NCBI GenBank assembly: GCA_023053545.1
Contig: JAKZAN010000006.1
Coordinates: forward strand, 11,973,412-12,037,411
DNA: 64,000 nucleotides
Source of the DNA: Lepidurus packardi
Taxonomy: Eukaryota > Arthropoda > Branchiopoda > Notostraca > Triopsidae
Direction: 5' to 3'
Positions 22,796 to 36,100 of the stretch are shown one piece after another; position 1 is the first letter of the stretch; each line of letters opens with the position of its first letter. The notes below the pieces were generated by a model. It was not told the DNA's origin. It searched no databases and saw nothing but the letters and a program-made list of their open reading frames with translations. Made by a program: the position numbers and the translations under genes.

Positions 22796-24162
22796 ACGGT
22801 CCGACTGGAATGACTACGGACCCCGACAAAAGGACTACGGTTCCATTATCAAGAGACTTTGTCTGTTGACAACCTAACCCTAAGGAGACTTTCTGAACTC
22901 GAAATGCTACCGATTCTTTAAAAGAGTCCTTTTGTCGAGTCGTCCTTATGTCGCGTTGCTCCCCGCATGGCCGTTGCGCTCGGAGCTTTTATATGGCGGG
23001 GACTGGATAACATCCTAGCACGAGCGAAAATGTGTAATCTGATATACTAGAAAATATTCGATCAGCTTAAAACTGACGATGCAAAAACCTATTCAAAAAG
23101 TTAATCGAAAGGAAGGAAGTCTTATAATGTTTCATATCTATTTGCATTTTGAAGTAACAAGCTACACTCAACTTGGCATCATGCAAATCTTAAGGCAATT
23201 ATAAATAATTATATTTCCTCCTCACGTCACTCTGGTAGTTTCCGTTTTTTCGACGGCCGAAACTTACATGGCGCTCAAAATAATACTTCCGCTAACAAAC
23301 GCCATAGGCCCAAACATCAGAAAGGTTTTAAGGCACACTTGCTTACTAAAAGGCCCGTAAAAAAACAACGCGAACATTCGCAAATGTACGCGGATTGCTG
23401 GACAATTGCGGTGAGTTCAGAATCAGGAGCCTCTCTTCTTTTCTTATTTCTTCTTCTTCCTCTTTTCCTACTTAACCCCGAAGTTCGACAAAGTAAATTT
23501 TAAATTTTGACGAATGACTTGCTCTTCCTGACTTCCGGTAAATTGGGATGGGTGCTTTACATAACGCGTGCATATAACTTTTCCCCAAAATTATAGTAAT
23601 AATGGACAATATGAAGGTGGGAGAGAAAAAAGGACAAGAACGATACAATAATAAATTAAATCCAGGATTTTCGAAAACGGCGGGAAAATGCACTGGGTGT
23701 GTGTATGTGGGTGTGATCTTGAGAGAACGCTGTTAGAACATGGCAAAGGAAAAGAAAAATATATAAATAAAACACCTTGCAAAGTCGCACTAGTTTTCGA
23801 TTCATCCATCCTTTTAATCAACTCCTGTGAATTTCTTTCTTTAATCTTCTAAATTTCTTACCCTAGTTCTCACTACTTAAAAAATTCTACCGAAGGGCCA
23901 AATGCCATCTACTAGGCCAAAATTGTTTACTGCAGTAATATTCGTGACTCCACAAAGGGATAAAACGTAATTCTTTCTTGTTGGTAAAATACAATAAAGG
24001 GACAATGAAGACCCAAGACTTGCCGTAGCCCAAACTTCAGAGCACGCAACTCCTTCCAAATAGTCGTGTTTTATGCAGCATATTAATGACGGAGCAAATT
24101 AATTTCGTTGGATTCTTCTTTCCCGCCCAGAAAGCAATAAGATCCGTCAATTCCAATTTCTT
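22796..24162. other. Intergenic stretch / MYPT 3' flank
   Basis: Contains AAAAGGACTACGG words at about 22820-22840 (shared with 11.5 kb), then unassigned AT-rich sequence. The part next to 24163 should include the MYPT 3' UTR. No exon or RNA gene recognised. Confidence 0.4.
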
Positions 24163-27100
24163 TCATTTAGAGAGTTTAGATATGACGCGGATTAAGGCGC
24201 CGTTCTCGTCCCGCATACGGTGATTATCTGCCCTGAGCTGCTCCACCTGCTACAAGAAAACCAAATTGTTCATTATTAGTTCGTTTCAGTCTTTTTCTTT
24301 CAATTAATGTCTACTGGATCATGCAAAAATACAGTTAACCTAGTGTTATTAATTCACTATCTATTATTCGTAGAAAAAGCGCATTGGTTACGTACACTGC
24401 ATGCACCTAAGACCTACCACGAGCCTCGGAAGAAAGAAATTCATTCGCCCTTCACCTCACCTTGGAAATGACGTCGTATGGCCGGCTGACGCAATCAAAA
24501 CCACAACAAGCAAGCGCTACAACATGAAGAAATTACCTTTAAATGTCTCAACAGCCTTAGGCTATACATAGCCTCCATATGACATCACTTTCCACGAGGA
24601 TGATGTAAAGGACAACTGACCAGTCATGTTAACATTATGAAGGAATTAAGTTAAGGACCCATGCACGACTATGCGCATTAGCTTAGGATATTCTGTTTTA
24701 GGGGTTGGAGGGTGGTTGGTTCGTTTGGTTGGTTAGAAGACCGTGAATGAAGACTATCAAAACCCAAACAAAGAAAAATCAAGCATGTGTGAATGATACA
24801 AAGGCGTGTGTTCTAACCTAAGAATGCGTGTTGGTGCCTAGCCCCGCCCCTTGTACGTGGTTAGCCGTTTGGAGAGCAGCCGAGGCCGTAAGCTTGGAAA
24901 CGACGCGAGTCAATGCTCGGTTCTCCGCCTTTAGCTTCTCGTTCTCGCTCTTCAGCTTTTGCAATTGCTAACCAAACCAAAACCATGAGCCTCTCAACAA
25001 TTCAGATTTGAAACAAAACATTAATGTCCCCTACCACCCCCCTACCCCAAGAAAGCTAACCCTTTCCCCAATGTCCTTCCTTAGTGCAACTTGAAATTAC
25101 AAGATAAAAGCACCCCACTTTTAAGATTTGCCCTGTTCCAGGAAAACATTAACGTTCCAATTTTGATCCGAAATCTGAAAAAGTACCTTGAGTTCTTCTT
25201 CCATTTCTGACAACTTCCGTTCCAGTGCACGACGCTCTCGTTTCTCTGCTTCCGACAACGCATTCCGAGCGTTGCTCTAGACACCAGAACCACGGTTATT
25301 TTTATTTCTCCATAGAGTTGTTCGCATTTTAGTTTAAGGGGAAGGTAATTACCGCATTAAAGGCCTTTTCTAACTGCGACTTGGAATTGCTCAATTCTTC
25401 AGATGACACTCGTAGCCTTTCTCGCAACCGTTGGTTTTCCAATTGACTTTCTTCCCATAACTGCAAGTCAAAAGTATATTAAGGGAATAGCAAAGCAGGC
25501 TTGAACCCAAAAAAAGCTTTTTACCTTCTTGTAGTCTATGTCTCCATTGGCATCAAAAGCATTGGACGCTACTGCAGCCGCTGTAGCTGCTATAGGAGGT
25601 ATAGTGGTGGTCGAAGTCGACGAAAAGGCGTCATTATTTGTTAAATCCGACTGGGATGATGCTACAGAAGAATGCCTTGACTGATGAAGGCTGTTACGAT
25701 CCGACAACGACTACAGAAAATAGAATAGAAAACCATGCACAATTATTCAAGGTTTGAATCGCATTTTCCAAGTTGCCCTACGCTAGATTTGGTAAGAGAA
25801 TAAGTTTGAGAAATTACCCCAAAAAATAAAAGAAAATGTAATCAATTTTAAAGGGAAATAGCCACCAAAATTGCATATTGAGTTTGAAAAGGGATCTTAA
25901 CTTAGGTACACATCATTCTAAGAACAATGAACTTGGTTTCGAATAATTTTTGCGAAGAGCTGTTCCCGAGTTATTGACTATAGAAGTTTTGGCATTTCCC
26001 GCCACGAAAGCTTGGTGTGCCACTGCTACATCACGGGGCCCACGTGACAGCGTTGGCCAATGGCAAAAATGCCCCATTTGCATTTTAGGCTTCTTATTTT
26101 CTTAATCTCTCAGTTATTATTTCGCGCATGATAAAAAGAAATATCCCCGGAAGCTAGATTTTTATCCTTTTTTAAAGAGAAGTTTTAAGTAAGTTGTTTT
26201 TTTGGTGGCTATTACCCTTTAAGTTAATTTACAGATAAAGACCCGTAATCCGAGCTGCGCGACGAGTAATTCTTCGGAAAAGACTGGGGCTTGTAGGTTG
26301 TTTTAAACGAGGATGACGGTGACAGTGAAACGGGAGACGGGGATGCACCCCGGTACGGCGAAGTGTAACTTTTTAGCGAAGAAGAAGAAGGTGACAGGGC
26401 TAACGCAGACAACGAGGACGAGTAGGAAGACGGGAAGGATGAAATCGAAAACGACGTGGGGATCGAGGACACATATGAACTCGTCGCGGATCCAAGACTG
26501 CTGTAAGGCGTCGAGGAAGTCGACGCGGACGTAAACGACGACAACAACCGCGGACTCGAAGACCCGTAACTACCATACGACGAGGCGGAAGTCGAAGCTA
26601 AAGACGGCGTAGAATAGTGGCTGAACGACGAGCTGGGACGCGCACTGGAAGCCGTCAAGCCCTTGTACTTGGGCTTGGACCGGCTCCCTCCGACTCCCGA
26701 CCCAAAGAAAGTAGAGTCGCGGCCGTTATACATCCCTGCAGGAACCTAACGTGTTGGAAAACGAGTGGGTGAAATTTGTTCGAAAATCCCTTTTTCTTCC
26801 AACCTTGCCATAGAAAACCGCAACGTAACTATTTAAAAGTCTGTCATGCTTCGGAAACTCTAGCTGGCAACAATGAAGTTTGCATGACGTGCCAATTCCA
26901 AACAACCTTTAATTCTTACACGGGTCCTATACATTTGACGCAACATGTTGCAATGCGGAACATAATGTCAGAGAATCGGTCCCAGTGAACCTTGTATTTC
27001 CCACACCTTGAATCCTTCGCGGACTCCTCCTCCTCATACTCGTCGCTTTCTTCATCGTCCTGAATCTTGGCCACAACTCCGAACCCTGCCGGTCCATGCG

Positions 27101-30100
27101 ACGGTAGCAGGGAAACTGAAGAAATCGTCTTAATATCGTCCATTTCCTTACCGCCGTATGGTCGTCGAACGGCCACAACTTGCAAAGATGTATCTTTATC
27201 GGCGTCTTTATTTTTTTCAATGTCGAGACCAGCTACCGCTTTCACGCTTAGAATTTCCGGCTTGCTACTTGCTTTCTCACTCGGTTCCGATACAGTGAGT
27301 ATTGCTGGTTCGCTTAATTTTACTGGCGGAACAACCGGTTTGGCGTCATGGGTGTTGGCGGAAATTTCATAAACTTCCGACCGCGAGCGGGAACAGTCCG
27401 TTCCACCGTCTTTGCTTGATTTTGCATATTCTGGGGTAGCAGCTAGCAATTTTCGACTGTTCAAGGGAGGCGGCGATACGGGAAGGGGCGGAGCCTGGGG
27501 TTTCCTTGTGGCGCTTTTCGGAGTTGGCGGGTTCTTGACGATCGGAATGGCCGGAACGGTACTTCCAACAATAATGGTACTATTAACCGAAACATCAGAC
27601 GGAACTTTTTGCAATTGCGGCTGCGTGATGACGACGACCACACCGTCTGCTTTATGAGGCTTCACGCTCTTCTCCTTATCGGAAACAGAAGCTATCGTAG
27701 GGTCATTCAAAGTTGCCGGTACGGCAATCAACTTGGTAGAGGCCGGGAACGTGCCAGATGCTCGCCGGAGCGATGCTGAGTTGTGCAAGAGGACAGGGGC
27801 TGCTGTGGGGGGCGGATTGGCGAATGCTAGTGGAGGACTTATGAAGCTTACGTTGTCCCCATTCATAAGACTGGTCGGTGCGACCGACATAGAAGTCGCA
27901 TTCGACGTTGAAGATAGTCGGCGAGCTTGGAAGGGTGGCGGCGCGACCGACGAGGTAATCAATACGTCCGAGGACTTGCCAGGAATTGCTGTTGACTCCG
28001 TAACTACGGTCAAAGAATCCTGTCGATTTGTGTTGACGATGTTGTTTCCACCATTGCTAACATATTCTATTGAACGATAGCCAGTATTTGAAGCCGGAGC
28101 AGGGACTTTAGCATTCGGCGACGCGTTAATGTCTGGTTTCGGCGGAACCATAGGTTTAGGGCCAAGGATCTTACTGGGTGTGCCAGTTAGGGTTAGATGG
28201 GCAGCCGGAGCTAACAGAATGGGCTCACTTGTGGCCATGGCCATGTCCACTAGATCTAACAGCGTTTGTCTTTGAGAAGCATTCGCAGCGGTAAACTGTA
28301 CACAAGGAATCAATCAGGGAGACTCTTGATATACACTGTTCGCTTTGCAGTCTGGAAAGGAACGAGTGATGTGCCAGATTTAGCCTCGCTAAAAGCTAAA
28401 CTGACGGCCACAGCTGCAGTTCCATGTGAGCTATCGATTCTCAGGCGCGGAAGCCACGCCTGGTTCTTTTCCTGGATCCGCGCAGCATTTTCATTGAATT
28501 CTTGTACGACGCTGGATTAACTCAAACGCTTAATTTAGCGGACAGGCTTTCCAGAGGAAAGCAAAGGAAAAAGGGTGAAAACTCGACGCTTGCAAAAACT
28601 TGTGATATGAATGAACGGTGTCAGACATTTCAGGACGATAAGATAAAAGATTCGCCTTTTTAAGCTCACACAAGAACTTGGTAGTACAGTGGTACCCCGT
28701 ACAACGAACGCTTCGTACAGCGAACAACTCGTACAACGAACTCGCGCGTGGGCGAAAAAATTACTATCACAACGAACTCTGCCTCTTACAACAAACCGCT
28801 TTGGGGTGAGCAAATAAAAAAAAAAAAAAAAGAAAGAAAAAAAAATTGGCGGTTACGTTTTCCCGTCTGCAAACATGCGTTTCAGACGAGAGCTTGGCTT
28901 TTCCACAGTCAGTTTGTCAGTCAGTTGCTGAGAAATAGCCTGCCTGCATCTCTCTGTTTGTTTACCTAGTTTAAGTTTTTTTTCGTATTTAAGTGGTGCT
29001 AAGGTCGCACCAGAGAAGTCTGGTAGTAAGAAGAATAGAAGAGTTCTTACTATTGAACTTAAACAAGAAATTATAGCTAAAAAAGATTCAGGGGATAAAC
29101 TTGTAGCCATTTCCGAACAGAATGGACTGAGCAAATCAACAGTTGCAACGATTTTGGCTAGTAAGGAGTCAATCTTAAAGGCTCGGACAGCCAAGGGGGT
29201 TTCATGGCTTTCTCTATTTATTCGAGGATCAGTGGTCAACGAAATGGAGAAGTTGCTTTTAGTGTAGATAAACGAGAGACAGATGAAAGGAGATGTAAAT
29301 AACCAGGAGATTATTTGCGAGAAGGCAAGAGCTATATACGAAGAGCTTGCAAAATCAAATCCAGGAACACATTAGCAAGCTCCAGATCACGAAGAAGTAT
29401 TCAAAGCTAGTCGCGGGTGGTTCGAGTCACAGATTGAATAAAACCGATGAATACATGTTTGAAAAATACATTCTAACAGTCTGTATATTTTTAGTATTTT
29501 TTCCGATTTTTTAAATCAACTTTTTCAGATTTTGGCCCGGGATCAGGCATGGACCAAATTGATTTCCATTGAATCTTATGGAAAATAGCGTCTCTTATAA
29601 CGAACGCTTCCTACAACGAACGTCGTCCAGGATTAGGTTCGTTGTACGGGGTACCATTGTACTTCATCCGTGTCGATTAAAGGGGCTAAAGGTAAAACGT
29701 AAACAATCGTTCATCTTAAACTCTTCTTTAACATTACACCCACGTAGATTGCTTTAATAATTACAAACTAGATTATAATTCTACACTTCGCGAATTAAGT
29801 AACTAAAGCGAAATATAGTTGTACAACTGTAACCATAATTCTACACCTTGAAAACCTCCTAACTTGATACCCTACCATGAACGAAATGGTTTATTTTACA
29901 ATATTTTTAACCATTAAAGGAACGGCTTGAAAAATACCTTATAACTGAAAAACTGAATCAGTACAATTTCACAGTTCCTAAACTATTTCCATTGTAAGAT
30001 ATCGGAGTCTAATACTAAACTGAGTCCAAATTATGTAGTTATAATGTAATATTACGAAACCAGTTACTTATAACTTTAAAAATTCTTTATAATTTTGGGA

Positions 30101-33100
30101 TTCAATGTATGTTAGTGTAGATAGTTCTTAGATTGATTACATTTACTATGAATTTAAAGCTACACAATAACTGTAAAATTTTAAAATTTCTAGTAAGGTT
30201 TTCCGATTTAAAAATTAAAGTTTTCGAACTTTTTTCTTTAATAGTACAGACGGTTCCATCAATAAATGAAACGCTACGATTGTTCTGCAGATTTTCTAGA
30301 GATTCTAGCACGATTTTAATTTCAGTATATGGGTTTGCATTTTAAACTAGATCCTCGATACTACGAGTTCAGTCTCTTGTAGCCTATCTGCTACAGAAAA
30401 AAAGTAGCCTATTTAGCCCCTTCAATGACTTGAAACAAATCGACTTTGAGTTAAATTGGGTTTTAACGAACTGCATCCGGTGTTCTGGCGTCTTACGCTG
30501 TCTTTCAAGATGTTAATTTTATTCAACACTAAACCCAAAATTCAAGTTGCGGTTTTGGTATGGCAAAGTTTGGCCTGGGACACTCTTCTATCGCTGAATT
30601 TACTTTGCAGAATCCTTTGATGAACCTATCCCTAGCGTCACTGATATTTTTCAATCAGAAGCTGTAATCCAAACTTGGAATTTTCTTGGCAAATGTACCC
30701 ACACGTACGTACACTAAGACCACAGTATATACCTATGTACTATGGCCAAGACATTCAAAGTGACTGGTTTGTTTCCGAAAGGTTCCACCAAGTCTGTAAC
30801 AACTGCACGAAGGAAACTGGCAGTCAAACTGCACGTCACGTCAGTCTTTTCGTTCTCAGATTCGTATAACGCCGAAAGACCGCAAGAAGGAAAAGCGAAA
30901 AGCAAAAAGCAAACGGGGCTTTTTCAATCTCACATGTACCCCCCCCCCCCCCCCCCCCCCCCCCCTCCTTTTACAAAAGTTAATTTTGAACTGCGGGAGC
31001 ACTATGACGTCGTAACGCTGTTGCATGTTCCCATTACATCTAATATACTTCAACGACGTGTCAGAACGTGCCTAATTGCTGCCTTTTAGCCAACCACACG
31101 TCATCCCAAGATAAAATTTGGCCGAATGTTCAGCAAGACAAAGAGAAGAGAAGACAGAGAGAGAGAGAAAAAAAAAAAGGAAAAACAGAAAGACGTTTAA
31201 AAGTTGGAATAGGCGGAGTTATAAATAAAACTTGACGTGGTCGTTGGGAATCTAGCCAGGCCCCTTCTAAGACAGGTGTATAAATATACACCGCTAGGTT
31301 AAAGTTTAAACAAGAATTCCACGTCAGGGAGGTCTACAGAGTGAAACACTACTTCGCGACTCTTCCTTCCTTAAAAATAATAAACTGTTTTTGCTCATTT
31401 TCAGGCATATCAATAGATCGCTTTGGAATCTCCCCACCACCTTTTTATTTGCACGAAAATGAGACGCCTTACCTCAGGATCCAGGGTGTCATCAGTTTCG
31501 GTGGAACCGTGAGAATCTTTCTCAGGATCTAGGTCCTGGGAACGGAAGAACGAAGAGACAATAAGCCATTTGCAATAAATTAAGATAAATTGCTTGGGGA
31601 ATAGGTCGAAGGTTTTTCTCGCGTTCTCGTTTCTTTGAGGAAAGGTCAAGGATCAGATTCGATTTCCTTACTACTTACAATCTGATAATATATTACGACT
31701 CAATTTTTTATGCGAAGTTACCTTCAGTCAAATCTTACTACAGTAGATGTCACTTATTGTGATCATGTTTGTCAAGTGAATATTGATTCTATTAAGCGGA
31801 GATTCTAATAATCGAAAATAGGAAACATGCAATAGAATGCTACGATTAATCGGCGCGTGAAACGAACTGGCTTGTTTAAACCAAAGAAACAAAGCATCGT
31901 CTACTTTTTAACACTTTCCCATACGCTCCTTTTCTTTTTCTTTTCTCCTACTACCTCTATTGTTTGATAGAGATGATTGAGAAATTCCTAATTTAACGGC
32001 CACTTCCCTCTCTGGCAAATCTTTTAAATTTAACTAGTCATTAGTTTCAATGAGCCGCACCTTCTCTTTTACATTTAAATCAACTCTTTTCTTGTTCGTC
32101 GACATTTTTATATAACCACACGTATAAAACACAACTAGCACAGCGCCTGTGAAGCCTAGTCTTACGCTTACGTAGGGTTTTCAACACGATATCGCTTCTA
32201 ATTTTCCCAGTCAATTAAAGGAACTGATCACTCAATTGAATACCCTGCTCATTTAATTTACTGAGGAGTTTATACGGGATTTCCTACTAAGCGTAGTAGT
32301 AGGCTGGAATAACAGGATTGGTCAAAACAATGTAGAAGAAATGTCATTTGTCAATTTGAAAAGTCCATATAGCTATCACTACTGCGGTTTCGTTACTGTA
32401 CATGTCAGGATTTTTTTAAATTGATTATAATATCCGAAAGTGTGATTCTAATAAGCGACTAAAACGCTATGAAACTTATAATTTTGAATCGGTCCTTTTT
32501 GGGTTCCATAAAACGGGTGATTCTAATAACCAGTGCTCACATAAGCGGTATCTACTGTAAATACGAATTTGAACTGAACAATCGAATGTTGTTTTCTTGA
32601 TAATGTAATTGAATTTATATTAAATGAGTGACAATAGTAATTACGAACGATCTGATTAAATCTTAATCAAAGAGATTATACTGAACCTAATCAACCTAAT
32701 TTAATGAACATTCAGTAAACTTAAACATAAAAGAATTTCATCGTTGAATTTAAACTTACAATAATAAGAGACAATAGTAAATTTCCTTCCTAGACTGAAA
32801 AGGAAATACTTGGAATCTTTTTTTTTTAATTCTTACATCAACGTCGATTTGGACCACGCCTGTGGACCTCCTTTTTGGCCTTCGCCGCCTTTGAATGGCT
32901 GCTTGAGTGGCTAACGATTCACGGTTACTGTCGGCTACATTTTGAAAAAGAAAAATATTGCCAATAAAAATTTCTTTCATTTCTTTTCGTTTAAAATTAC
33001 CAGTTTCTTCACTAGCAGACTTTCTACGTAGGTTTAACGTCACTACTGTTTCACCGGCTGAACTAGGCGAAGGAGGGAGGGGCGGTTTATTGGCTCGACT

Positions 33101-36100
33101 GGCATCTTCCAACGAAAACTTCAAAGAAACAACAGCAAATGCCACGTTTTTTATTGGTTAACCACGAGACTACTTCGAATCTAAATACTTTTGTAGGATT
33201 GCTATCCGAAACGCGTAACCTCCAAGACGGCCGTCGCTCCAACTCGCTTTCTTTATCTTTGCTTCCATTATTATTGTTTTTTACTTCCTCCACGTGGTTC
33301 GCTTCCTCTTTCCGTTCTTCGGGGGGCCCGGTAGGTGGTGAACCCTAAGCAAAAAATAACCCTTCTTTTTAAAAAAGTTTTAGAATAATAAAGAACAAGA
33401 AACACTACGAGCTTTAAAAATCAGCACAATTATTTTTACCAAAATTCAATTAACATCGTCAGATATTAGACACTTCTAAACACAAAGTACTTTTATGAAT
33501 CTTTTAAAAAAAATATGATTAATGTACTCTCGCCTTTCTTAGTAAGAAAAAGTTCGCATATTTACTGGTTCGCTTTTCTTGCGCTTGAGTTGTTCGGCGC
33601 TTTTCAAATCTTCCAAAGTTACTCCTTGCGTGGATCGCCTGGTTTCTCGTACACGTTTGGCATGGGCTTTCCTCTGCATTTCACTTTCTCCGTCTCTTAC
33701 GGGCGGCACAAATGACCTAAGAGGTAGAAATGTCAAGCAAATCTATTCTCTGCGAAAAAACGACTCACACTCACAAGGCACAGCAAACTCTAGTAACGTG
33801 ATATCTTTAAAAAAAATGGGGGGTAAGAAAATGTGGAAACCTCTGCACCGAACACAGACGATAATGCTTTCAAGTACCCCTATCATGCAGATAAGCTGTT
33901 AGAAAGTAAACCGTGCGGCTCAGCCAATTACGATAGACGGTACAGCTAGAAGACGGCAAATATGCGAAAAAAGAATAAATATCTTGCAGAAGGCGGAAAC
34001 TAACTTGAAAAGATTTTTGATAAAGTTGCCAGCACTGAACCTGGTGGGCGTGGTCACCGGTTCCTCCTGGGTGGTAATAGTAGGAGTAGATGGGGCAGCC
34101 CCGTTAGAAACCGCCACTTTCTCTATGGGTTGCGAAGATGTTGAGGGAGAAGAAACAGAAGAAGACGCAGGCGATGGGGAAGAAGAGGAAGAGGCGGTGG
34201 AAGGAGAAGCAGGAGAGAGGGGCACTTGAGCGGTGACATTGATGGTCAATTTGCTGAAAAGTACGAAGCAAAAAAAGAAGAAACAATAAGCAAGAAAGCC
34301 CACACGCAATGGCTTTCAAGAAGGAATTTCTTTCAACGTGAATTTCGTTAACTTCAACTTTGAAGCCATTTATGCCACCCGTGAATCCCACCGATGAAAC
34401 AAAGAAATCAAATATAAGAAATGAGCAGCGAAAGACATCCCAACCACGGAAGCTACTTTCAATAATGAATGTAAATCTCAACAATGAGGTTTGATGACGA
34501 TAAACAAGTTTTAAGAAACAAATGTTACGGACTGAACTTGACGATATTTTTTACCACTGATTTAATAAATTAATTGCTCTGGAATGGAATGAATCTTGAC
34601 AACTTCAATAATAGGCTGAAGTACGCACGTTTCATTTACAGAAAATTTAACAACTAATTCGTCAATCAAGTCCAAGAACGAATTGTATCACTAAAAAGCC
34701 CACCAACGAAACTCGCTTATTTTCAGCAAGCAATTTCAAGGACGAAACCACAGTATGAAGGTTTATACCTACAAAGTCTATGTAAAAGTGTAAACCTTTA
34801 TACTGTGGGCAAAACTTGACGCGGGTTTTGTCAACGAACCAATTTTAGAAACTATTTCCAACAAAAACTTCTTACAATTTTCATAAGCTTATAAAAATGA
34901 GTTGGATGTTTATATTGTACGAAATACGAACAACGGTCGAATTTCCTAACTTTTAAGTTTGTTTAACGAATATCATTGAGACTCCATTCTAAAGTCTCCA
35001 ATATTCCAACAAGTATCAACAAAGAAGTGGAATTTAATATACCATACCTTCTCATGCTATTTCCCTGTGGCGTAGCAGGGGATGGCGAGAGCACAAGCGT
35101 AGCTGTCGTGGATTGATCTCCCGTGCTAAGTAGGTCTCCATTACCAGGATTACTGCAAAACCATGGAAAATATTACACACATTAACAAAAAGTTCAATCT
35201 AAATATCAGGTTCTCATTTTGATTATTTTCTGACTTAGAAAATGACCCTAAACTGTCGACTGACTTCATTTTTTTAATTGTGGGAATATTATACAGTTCG
35301 GCAACTACCTGATAACCCTGCCCTTTTTGTCAGACGTTCTAAGGACAACTTCGTTCTCTACGAGGTTTTCTTCGTCCTCGGGCGGCTCTCCGGAGGAAGG
35401 AGGGACACTCAGACGTACTGAGGAGACGGAACCCCAAATGCCACCCTCCACCGACGACGGTGGACAAGAAGGTGCGGCTATGGCGGCGGAGGAAGTGACG
35501 GGAGTATTGAGATCAAAGTCAGGGGACGAGGACAAGATGGAGGATGACGTGGTGGGATGTAAGGATGAGGAAGAAGGTGACGAGTCAGGCGGAGATTTGG
35601 ACGGTAAGACGGGCAGGGAATTAGCTTTGATCCGTCGCCTCAGTTCTTGGAGGCGGGAGTAGAATCTTTTTTGGTAGAACCCATCAAAGCAGGAACAAAA
35701 CCCAATCCAATCCACACAATCAAAAACAAAAAAAGTAAAGGGTTAGAAACAATCATTAGAACCATTCACCAAAAATGGAATTTGCATACGTTTAGTTATT
35801 AATCCGTATAGGTTCTAAGGACACGGAACTTATATACGTCTTGCGTTCACATAATTTGTAATGTTGTTTGAACGCGGTAAGGAATTTTAATATCGCATGC
35901 GTATCTCAACCCAACCTTAAACTCTACTCGCCATGCGAAACAATTTTTCCTGAATTTCCTGTTTTCCTTGTTTTTAATGAGGAGGCTCACCACATTTGCA
36001 ATCGATGGAAACTGGTACACTGATACGAGTTGAGTCTTTGATACGCATAATTTCGCATACATTTTAGAGTTCGAAGGAATATTTGAGGAAAAATAGAGTA

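Noticed and set aside
27067..28080. Plus-strand frames opposite the large MYPT exon
   Set aside because: Shadows of the minus-strand coding exon; no splice or start logic of their own.
28320..28500. Open minus-strand stretch (VVQEFNENAARIQEKNQAWL...) before the large MYPT exon
   Set aside because: Its frame does not join in phase with the MYPT exons on either side and no start codon is visible; possibly a cryptic exon, but not supportable.
30742..31089. 115-codon plus-strand frame with a poly-proline stretch
   Set aside because: The prolines come from the C homopolymer and the frame has no exon signals or recognisable domain; it lies in a MYPT intron on the opposite strand.
34104..34484. 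126-codon minus-strand frame overlapping the MYPT exon at 34253-34041
   Set aside because: Alternative frame of the same exon; the phased exon with TINVTAQVPLSP fits its neighbours, this one does not.
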